Source of the DNA: an uncultured Christensenellaceae bacterium
GTDB lineage: Bacteria > Bacillota > Clostridia > Christensenellales > Borkfalkiaceae
Reading direction: 5' to 3'
NCBI GenBank assembly: GCA_910586675.1
Contig: CAJUJO010000036.1
Coordinates: forward strand, 1 to 11,659
Length of the DNA stretch: 11,659 bases
Made by a program: the position numbers and the translations under genes. The notes under the pieces were generated by a model. It saw only the letters and a list, made by a program, of their open reading frames with translations. It ran no database searches and had not been told where the DNA came from. Shown here piece by piece: positions 1 through 4,444 of this stretch; the first letter of the stretch is position 1; each line of letters starts with the position of its first letter.

Positions 1-2
1 TG

Positions 3-146
3 TGGCAAGACGATAATTATGTCGAAGCAAATACGTTGACGGTAAACGTAACGCGACTTGATACTTCAAGTCAATATAATAAATTTTCAGATGAAATAAT
101 TGATAAATGTTTTTCAGAAAAGTCTGATAGTATAGGCGACATATAA
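3..146 (+). pseudogene. C-terminal remnant of a BceR/OmpR-family response regulator, aberrant tail
   Basis: The reading frame is open from the window edge to a TAA at 144-146 and encodes 47 residues. The first 19 (WQDDNYVEANTLTVNVTRL) match the C-terminal winged-helix DNA-binding domain of OmpR-family regulators, most closely the BceR/GraR type, where a W-x-D/E-D/E-x-[FY]-V-x-x-NTLTVNV-x-RLRKKL stretch is the recognition-helix region. In intact proteins RLRKKL continues and the domain runs to a conserved G-Y hairpin near the end. Here the sequence changes after R-L (about base 60) to an unrelated, polar, AT-rich tail (DTSSQYNKFSDEIIDK...) and stops. Neither other frame after base 60 restores RKKL, so a single frameshift does not explain it; a deletion or insertion junction does. 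The protein would lack part of its DNA-binding wing and is probably non-functional. The N-terminal receiver domain lies outside the window. The family call is from memory of BceR-like sequences. Confidence 0.6.
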
Positions 147-286
147 TAGAATCCGTAGATTTAATTTATATTCTAAGTTGAAATTAGAAAGTAAACAAAT
201 TATTTGTTTGCAAAACATTATGCAACAAGCGTTTAGCAAATAGGATTAATATTCGATTAAGACTGAGCAAAGTTCACCAATCGGTA

Positions 287-334
287 ACTATCCGAACACT
301 TTTGTTTTAGAGAGAAGGGTTCGGATAGTCTTTT
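287..334 (+). terminator. Hairpin terminator upstream of tilS
   Basis: A perfect 11-bp inverted repeat, ACTATCCGAAC at 287-297 and GTTCGGATAGT at 319-329, encloses a 21-base loop and is followed by C-TTTT-A-TTTT. The loop can add a few imperfect pairs (CTTTT at 299-303 with AGAAG at 313-317). It probably ends transcription from the left and insulates the tilS promoter about 90 bases downstream. Confidence 0.6.
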
Positions 335-418
335 ATTTTGCATTGTTTGCGGCGGGAATAAGCTGTGAAATTTCCGTCATTGTTTTTGTTTATATTTTTT
401 CCAAAATTTTATATTTCG

Positions 419-447
419 TTGCAAAGTTGCGGGAAACATGATATACT
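419..447 (+). promoter_or_regulatory. Sigma-A-type promoter for tilS
   Basis: TTGCAA at 419-424 and TATACT at 442-447 are separated by 17 bases, each matching the housekeeping consensus at 5 of 6 positions. The expected start site, 6-8 bases past the -10 box, falls at about 453-455, exactly on the tilS ATG (454), so the transcript may have no leader. Confidence 0.6.
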
Positions 448-453
448 TGTTTT

Positions 454-1740
454 ATGAATCGGCTCGTATCGTTGCAAGCGTATTCGGGAAAAAAGATATG
501 CGTCGCCTGTTCGGGCGGGGCGGATTCCGTTGCGCTTTTGCATCATTTTTATAAGCAGGCAGGTGAATACGGCATTGCGGTTTCCGCCGTAACGTGCGAG
601 CACGGAATCCGCGGGGAAAATTCCCTGCGCGATGCGGCGTTTGTCCTCGAATTGTGCGCGGAATGGAAAATTCCGTTGTTTTCGTATTCCGCCGATATTC
701 CCGCACGTGCAAAAGAGAGTGGCAGGGGGTTGGAAGAGGAAGCGCGTATTTTCCGGTATAGCTGTTTTTCGCAGCTTATGGAAAAGGGCGAAGCGGACGC
801 CGTCGCGACGGCGCATCATAAAGACGATTGTATTGAAACGGCGCTCTTCCGTTTGGCGCGGGGGACCTCGCTCGGCGGGCTGGCGGCGGTAAGGGAGCGG
901 GAGGGGATCGTGCGGCCCTTTCTCGGGATAGAACGCACGCAAATAGAAGAATACATGCGGGTAAATTGTTTGCCGTTCGTAACGGACGAGAGCAACGCGG
1001 ATCTAAACTTTGCAAGAAACCGCCTTCGCGCGCTCGTGATACCCGAGCTTGAACGTGCTGTTGCGGGAGCAAAGGAAAATATTTACCGCTTCGCGCTTCG
1101 CGCCAAGGAGGACGAAGATTATCTGCGGGAGCTTGCCTCTCGCGTGCTCGTTCGCGAAGCGGACGAAGTCCGCGTTCCCGTGTCTCTTCCCGCGCCCCTA
1201 TTTACGCGCACATGCGTGCTTGCGATGAAGGAGTTCGGAATTTTGCGCGATTACACATGCGCCAATGTTGGCGAAATCGCGGCTCTGCGCGCGGTGCAGA
1301 GCGGGAAGCGCGTATGTTTGCCCTTCGGTGTGGAGGCTTGGAGGGAGGGCGGGGATATCGTTTTCTGTAAGCCGCGGCAGCCGATGGGAGAAGAAATTCC
1401 GTTTGCCGAGGGCTCGTTTGTTTTCGGAAATTACACCGTCGAGGTGAAGCACGGGCGGAGATGCGGCGCTCTTTATGCGGATGCCGCGGCGTTCCCGGAG
1501 GGTTGCACTGTGCGCGTGCGGCGGACGGGGGATATGTTTACGCCCTTCGGGGGAAAGAGGAAAACGTTGAAAAAATTTTTGACGGACAGGAAAATTCCCG
1601 CACGCGTGAGCAATTTTTTGCCCGTTGCGGCATCGGGGAGCGAGGTTTACGCCGTGTTCGGCGTGGAAATTGCCGATTGCGTGAAGGTAACGGAACAAAC
1701 GCGGGAAATCATCAGTTTGACTGCCGAAAGGCTGAAATAA
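454..1740 (+). CDS. tilS: tRNA(Ile)-lysidine synthetase TilS
   Basis: TilS uses ATP and lysine to convert the wobble cytidine of the CAU anticodon of tRNA-Ile2 to lysidine, so that the tRNA reads AUA and is charged with isoleucine. The 428-residue protein is of normal family length. An N-terminal PP-loop ATPase domain carries SGGADS at residues 20-25, then the family signatures HHKDDCIETALFRLARGTS, a RPFLGIERTQIEEY segment, and D-E-S-N-x-D-x-x-x-x-R-N-R-x-R. The C-terminal tRNA-binding TilS_C domain contains the typical G-D-x-F-x-P-F-G and KTLKKFLTDRKIP motifs. The ATG at 454 is the first possible start, because an in-frame TGA lies at 439-441; it has no Shine-Dalgarno sequence, and a TTG at 472 is the only near alternative. 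hpt begins 20 bases downstream, so the two are probably cotranscribed, as is common in Firmicutes. Confidence 0.95.
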   Translation: MNRLVSLQAYSGKKICVACSGGADSVALLHHFYKQAGEYGIAVSAVTCEHGIRGENSLRDAAFVLELCAEWKIPLFSYSADIPARAKESGRGLEEEARIFRYSCFSQLMEKGEADAVATAHHKDDCIETALFRLARGTSLGGLAAVREREGIVRPFLGIERTQIEEYMRVNCLPFVTDESNADLNFARNRLRALVIPELERAVAGAKENIYRFALRAKEDEDYLRELASRVLVREADEVRVPVSLPAPLFTRTCVLAMKEFGILRDYTCANVGEIAALRAVQSGKRVCLPFGVEAWREGGDIVFCKPRQPMGEEIPFAEGSFVFGNYTVEVKHGRRCGALYADAAAFPEGCTVRVRRTGDMFTPFGGKRKTLKKFLTDRKIPARVSNFLPVAASGSEVYAVFGVEIADCVKVTEQTREIISLTAERLK

Positions 1741-1760
1741 AATTTACGGAGGAAAAACCA

Positions 1761-2309
1761 ATGAACAAAGATCTCGAACGCATTATGCTGACGGAAGATC
1801 AGATCCGCGCGCGGGTCAAGGAAGCCGCCGCGTGGCTGGACGAAAAGTACAAAAACTGCACCGAGCCTCCGCTTGCCGTGAGCGTGCTCAAGGGCAGCGT
1901 CATGTTCTTCTGCGACTTAGTGCGGGAAATGAAGACGCTCGTGCAGATGGATTTTATGACCATGTCATCTTACGGGCACAGCTCGGAAAGCTCGGGCATG
2001 CCCAAAATCGTCATGGATCTTGCCGCGCCCGTCGCGGGGCGGGACGTTCTTCTCGTAGAGGACATTGTGGACAGCGGCCATACCCTCGTGAAAATGCGCG
2101 AACTGCTGCAAGGGCGCGGCGCCAAGTCGTTCACCGTTATTACTTTGCTCGATAAGCCCGCGCGCAGGCAGGTAGAGGTGAAAGCCGATTACTCCTGCTT
2201 CGAGATCGAGAACGAATTTATCGTCGGGTACGGGCTGGATTATGCGCAGAGATACCGCAATCTGCCCTATATCGGCGTTTTGAAACATGAGATTTACGAA
2301 AAGAAGTAA
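1761..2309 (+). CDS. hpt: Hypoxanthine phosphoribosyltransferase
   Basis: This cytoplasmic purine-salvage enzyme transfers phosphoribose from PRPP to hypoxanthine (and usually guanine) to make IMP/GMP. The 182-residue product is standard length. It has the type I phosphoribosyltransferase PRPP-binding loop VLLVEDIVDSGHTL at residues 96-109, with the two acidic residues E100-D101; the SVLKGSVMFFCDL segment (41-53); the flexible-loop SSYG at 69-72; and the C-terminal FIVGYGLDYAQRYRNLPYIG block (153-172) that holds the purine. The start is fixed by GGAGG at 1748-1752, 8 bases before the ATG; the frame is open further upstream into tilS, but those codons are only the shadow of that gene. In many Firmicutes ftsH follows; here a terminator ends the unit instead. 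Confidence 0.96.
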   Translation: MNKDLERIMLTEDQIRARVKEAAAWLDEKYKNCTEPPLAVSVLKGSVMFFCDLVREMKTLVQMDFMTMSSYGHSSESSGMPKIVMDLAAPVAGRDVLLVEDIVDSGHTLVKMRELLQGRGAKSFTVITLLDKPARRQVEVKADYSCFEIENEFIVGYGLDYAQRYRNLPYIGVLKHEIYEKK

Positions 2310-2321
2310 GTTTCTCTTTAT

Positions 2322-2352
2322 AAAAAACTGCGGATTTTGCCGCAGTTTTTTT
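2322..2352 (+). terminator. Intrinsic terminator of tilS-hpt
   Basis: ACTGCGG (2327-2333) pairs with CCGCAGT (2340-2346) around a 6-base loop, extended by an A-run on the left and a run of seven T (2346-2352) on the right. It begins 12 bases after the hpt stop codon. Confidence 0.92.
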
Positions 2353-2573
2353 ATTTTGTCTTAAACTTTTCTAATAACGCATTTTCACAATATTTTTTCG
2401 TCAGTTTATGTAAAAAGATTTGACAAATCCGGCATAGCCTGCGGACTGTACGGCGCAAGAAAAACTGAGCGAATGCAGTTTGTATGTGCAATCGGTTGAC
2501 AGAGAAGGCGTTTTCCTTGCGCCGCCGTGATTTGCAAAACATGTGCAAAACCCCTTGACAAATGCGGGGAGGG
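2353..2573. other. Intergenic region with repeated promoter-like modules
   Basis: No coding frame here has a credible start. Three TTGACA hexamers occur (2420-2425, 2496-2501, 2555-2560). Two share an upstream ATGTGCAA (2484-2491 and 2541-2548), and two share the continuation TTGACAAAT-C/G-CGG (2420-2432 and 2555-2567). Only the third has a good -10 hexamer nearby. TGCAAAAC is repeated at 2533-2540 and 2544-2551, an 11-base period of about one helical turn, directly upstream of that third TTGACA, as expected of a tandem regulator-binding site. Confidence 0.4.
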
Positions 2574-2579
2574 TATAAT
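2555..2579 (+). promoter_or_regulatory. Probable promoter of the 99-residue membrane protein, unusual spacing
   Basis: A consensus TTGACA (2555-2560) and a consensus TATAAT (2574-2579) are only 13 bases apart, shorter than the usual 16-18. Shifting the -10 to TAATAT (2576-2581) gives 15. Two perfect hexamers in an AT-rich gap before a gene suggest a real but regulated promoter rather than chance. Confidence 0.45.
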
Positions 2580-2608
2580 ATTGATAACTTGATTTTTAAG
2601 TTATCAAT
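2580..2608. promoter_or_regulatory. Perfect 11-bp inverted repeat, operator or leader hairpin
   Basis: ATTGATAACTT (2580-2590) and AAGTTATCAAT (2598-2608) are exact reverse complements around GATTTTT. The repeat abuts the TATAAT box and would cover the transcription start, the classic position of a repressor operator. As RNA it would be an AU-rich hairpin followed by GATTTTT (2609-2615), so a weak attenuator is the alternative. Confidence 0.5.
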
Positions 2609-2686
2609 GATTTTTACTAGCAGCAGCAATCGGCGGAAGCGATTTTGCAAAAATACGCGTTCGGAACTTGAGTATGGGAGGCGCTC

Positions 2687-2986
2687 ATGTTCGCCATGGC
2701 GTCTTTGTGCGTAACCGAAAACATACATACTTTTTTCACCGACGGAAAATACGAATCGCTTTACATCGATCGGCACGGAAGGATCGGCTCCGAAACGAAG
2801 GGGCTGTGCGAAACGCAGAAGACGTGGGGCGCTTTCTTCGTGATGCTCGGCGTGTCCGTCGGCGCGATCGCGCTGGGGCTGTATGCTTCCATGTGGTGGC
2901 TGTTGGGATACTCGATTACGTTTTTGTGCCTGAGCGTGATACAGGTCGCCGTTGCTTTTATTCCGCATGGCAAGTTAGACGATTAA
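2687..2986 (+). CDS. Small two-helix membrane protein, unknown function
   Basis: The 99-residue product is not a family I recognise. The N-terminal ~46 residues are soluble and polar, with cysteines at 8 and 41. Two hydrophobic helices follow, about residues 48-67 and 70-92, joined by a tight turn, with a short charged end (HGKLDD). The likely form is a helical hairpin with both ends on the same side of the cytoplasmic membrane. The start is chosen from GGGAGG at 2676-2681, 5 bases before the ATG; an in-frame TGA at 2669-2671 excludes a longer form. An ATG at 2696 is a weaker alternative. The gene stands alone: its own promoter and palindrome lie about 80-130 bases upstream and a terminator follows directly. 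An overlapping frame in the same DNA (2668-2994) is arginine-rich and lacks such a ribosome site, so it looks like a shadow. Confidence 0.7.
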   Translation: MFAMASLCVTENIHTFFTDGKYESLYIDRHGRIGSETKGLCETQKTWGAFFVMLGVSVGAIALGLYASMWWLLGYSITFLCLSVIQVAVAFIPHGKLDD

Positions 2987-2993
2987 TAGAGTG

Positions 2994-3030
2994 AAAAAAC
3001 CGCCCGCGGGAACTCCGCGGGCGGTTTTTT
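2994..3030. terminator. Bidirectional terminator between convergent genes
   Basis: CCGCCCGCGG (3000-3009) and CCGCGGGCGG (3015-3024) form a perfect 10-bp GC stem around GAACT, with six A before and six T after. The symmetry gives a U-run on either strand, so it can end both the membrane-protein gene (stop at 2986) and the lipoprotein gene arriving from the other side (stop at 3037). Confidence 0.95.
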
Positions 3031-3036
3031 CTCCGT

Positions 3037-4038
3037 TTATTTATTTGCGAATTCGGCTTTCACGAGTTTATAGTGTATCGTGCCGAGGTTTTGCATGACG
3101 GGCACGTCCATTGCGAGGAGCACATTGCGGAAAGTGTTCGCGTCGGCGCTCGCCGTGCGCGCATAGGTGAGAGAGCGCGTCGCGCCCGTATTGGTTCCGC
3201 CGTTGTACGCAAAGGAAACGGTATATGCGGGAATGGCTTCCGTTCTTGCCGTTCCGTTCAGAGTGAGATTTTCGTGCGGGGTATAATCCGCTGCCGTCGC
3301 CGAGCCGACTGAAACGGAGCGAATCACGCCTTCCACCCAATCGTATGAGCGGAGCGTGCTTGCCGTCGCTAAGTTCACGCCGCGCAGGGCGAATAAAATT
3401 TGTTCGTTGTCGAGATAAGTGCCGTTGTTGTCGATATTGATTTCCTTTTCGTTTCCGATATCGAGCGCTTCGGCAGTTCCCGTTTTCTGCGTTCCCGTAA
3501 GGGTAACTTTCGCGCCTGTAAGGTCGGCTTTGTATTCGGTTACGACGGTGTAATCGCTCACGACGAGCGCCGTTTCGATGTCGGACGGCAAGGAGGAGCG
3601 CGGCGCGGTGGCGTGCGCTTCCACGCGGCTTCTCACGGGCTTTAATCCGTCGCCCGCGTGCAGGAACTCCACGGTGGAAACGTATCTGTCGTGAAAGTCC
3701 TCGCCCGCCGTTCCGTTCAGCGAATATCTCCCCGTCAGGTTGAGCTCGGTGGTGTACACGTAGCCCGTCTTAACGGTGCCGTCGGAAAGGGTGATGGAGT
3801 TACTGTCGGTGAGCTCCGTCTGATACGTTCCCTTGTCGTAGGAGAGGGTAAACTCGCCCGAAACGCCTTCAAAGGTAACTTCGTATTCCAGCTGTTCGTG
3901 CGTTCCCGTGATGTTTTCTTTATTGGCGGTATTAGCGTACCAGTTCGCCTCGAAGGTGAGGGGGGTAAGACCGCCGCACGCGCACAGCATGGTAAGCGGT
4001 GCGAGCAGGATAAACGGCGCTAAGCGTGATTTTTTCAT
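3037..4038 (-). CDS. Putative secreted lipoprotein, unknown function
   Basis: The 333-residue product starts with a lipoprotein signal peptide: MKKSR, a hydrophobic core (residues 7-18), and the lipobox L-C-A-C ending at Cys21, followed by G-G. It should be lipidated and anchored on the outer face of the membrane. The mature part is rich in Thr, Ser, Asn, Tyr and Val in alternating patterns (for example TGRYSLNG and TVSFAYNGGTNTG), suggesting a beta-rich extracellular domain. I see no catalytic motif or known family. The start is firm: AAGGAG (minus strand, 4051-4046) lies 7 bases before the ATG. It shares the 2994-3030 terminator with the convergent gene. The upstream region holds repeated TATAAT boxes in a tandem repeat, so expression may be from several promoters or through a long structured leader. 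A substrate-binding or surface-adhesion role is possible but not shown. Confidence 0.85.
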   Translation of the reverse strand: MKKSRLAPFILLAPLTMLCACGGLTPLTFEANWYANTANKENITGTHEQLEYEVTFEGVSGEFTLSYDKGTYQTELTDSNSITLSDGTVKTGYVYTTELNLTGRYSLNGTAGEDFHDRYVSTVEFLHAGDGLKPVRSRVEAHATAPRSSLPSDIETALVVSDYTVVTEYKADLTGAKVTLTGTQKTGTAEALDIGNEKEINIDNNGTYLDNEQILFALRGVNLATASTLRSYDWVEGVIRSVSVGSATAADYTPHENLTLNGTARTEAIPAYTVSFAYNGGTNTGATRSLTYARTASADANTFRNVLLAMDVPVMQNLGTIHYKLVKAEFANK

Positions 4039-4068
4039 AAACGAACTCCTTATTTTCAGGTTCGACCG

Positions 4069-4337
4069 GTATTATAACATAGCAATAGCAATGCAAAAAA
4101 TCAAAGATTTTTTTGCGCCGCTTGGGCGTCGGTGGTTTTCTTGCGAAAAACCCATTAAAGTTTGAATACGACGCTCGGAATCCCTTGCAAGCAAGTTTTC
4201 TCGCTTGTATTATAACATAGAACGGCTTCAAAAATTTGCATTTTTGAAATTGTTTACGCAATTGGTTTTTCTCGCGAAAAACAGTCTGATGTTTGAATGC
4301 GGCGCTCAAAAACCCTTGCAAGCAAGTTTTCTCGCTG
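4069..4337. repeat. Two tandem copies of a ~135-bp structured repeat
   Basis: Unit 1 is 4069-4206 (138 bp) and unit 2 is 4207-4337 (131 bp). GTATTATAACA opens each unit and also follows the second (4207-4217, 4338-4348). The last ~45 bases of each unit (4161-4206 and 4292-4337) are nearly identical, including a 24-base exact match at 4182-4205 and 4313-4336. Between these ends the units differ in sequence but keep the same plan: a hairpin with A-run and T-run arms (4093-4116; about 4229-4247), then a hairpin with GAAAAAC-type arms (4134-4152; 4265-4282). On the minus strand each opening motif reads TGTTATAATAC, a -10-like box. This may be a duplicated promoter/leader or a dispersed intergenic repeat. 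Confidence 0.75.
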
Positions 4338-4339
4338 GT

Positions 4340-4368
4340 ATTATAACACAAGTTTGATATTTTGTAAA
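4340..4368 (-). promoter_or_regulatory. Minus-strand promoter upstream of the repeats and lipoprotein
   Basis: Read on the minus strand, TTTACA (4368-4363) and TATAAT (4345-4340) are separated by exactly 17 bases. A transcript from here would cross both repeat units and give the lipoprotein mRNA a structured leader of about 300 bases. The copies of the same -10 box at 4214-4209 and 4076-4071 lack an equally good -35, though TTTTTG lies 17 bases from the latter. Confidence 0.6.
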
Positions 4369-4408
4369 AACAAATCGTCGAAAATAAGAGAAATTTTTGT
4401 GAAAAGTA

Positions 4409-4417
4409 TGGTATAAT
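4409..4417 (+). promoter_or_regulatory. Extended -10 promoter of addB
   Basis: TGGTATAAT (4409-4417) is a TG-n-TATAAT extended -10 element; no good -35 is visible. The ribosome site AAGAGG (4435-4440) lies 4 bases before the addB ATG, leaving a short leader of about 20 bases. Confidence 0.6.
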
Positions 4418-4444
4418 AAAAGAAAAACACACCAAAGAGGTCGT

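Larger units (their letters stand above)
147..453. other. AT-rich intergenic region before tilS
   Basis: This gap of about 307 bases is markedly more AT-rich than the genes to its right. I see no coding frame with a credible start and ribosome-binding site. It holds a terminator-like hairpin (287-334) and, at its right end, the tilS promoter (419-447). The stretch 147-286 has no recognisable feature; together with the broken regulator it may be rearranged or decayed sequence. Confidence 0.6.
4039..4444. other. Divergent intergenic region, lipoprotein / addB
   Basis: This 406-base AT-rich gap separates the minus-strand lipoprotein from plus-strand addB. It contains two tandem repeat units (4069-4337), several short hairpins, a good minus-strand promoter at 4340-4368 and the addB promoter at 4409-4417. 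Open frames through it only reflect the repeats and lack ribosome sites. Confidence 0.7.

Noticed and set aside
1461..1760. N-terminal extension of hpt into tilS, about 100 codons
   Set aside because: GGAGG 8 bases before ATG 1761 and the standard 182-residue length fix the start; the upstream frame is an arginine/glycine-rich shadow of tilS.
2420..2501. Promoters at the first two TTGACA hexamers
   Set aside because: No acceptable -10 hexamer lies 15-19 bases downstream of 2425 or 2501.
2351..2968. Minus-strand open frame of 205 codons
   Set aside because: It runs through the hpt terminator, the palindrome and the antisense of the 99-residue gene, has no ribosome site and no protein-like composition.
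4069..4337. Known riboswitch or T-box in the lipoprotein leader
   Set aside because: I could not match the hairpins to any known riboswitch core or to a T-box sequence; it is kept only as a structured repeat.
4069..4348. CRISPR array
   Set aside because: There are only two units of ~135 bp with internal hairpins and diverged interiors, no short regular repeat-spacer pattern and no cas genes.
3932..4435. Minus-strand open frame of 167 codons with an internal peptide repeat
   Set aside because: The repeated peptide simply translates the tandem DNA repeat; the frame overlaps the start of the lipoprotein gene and has no ribosome site.
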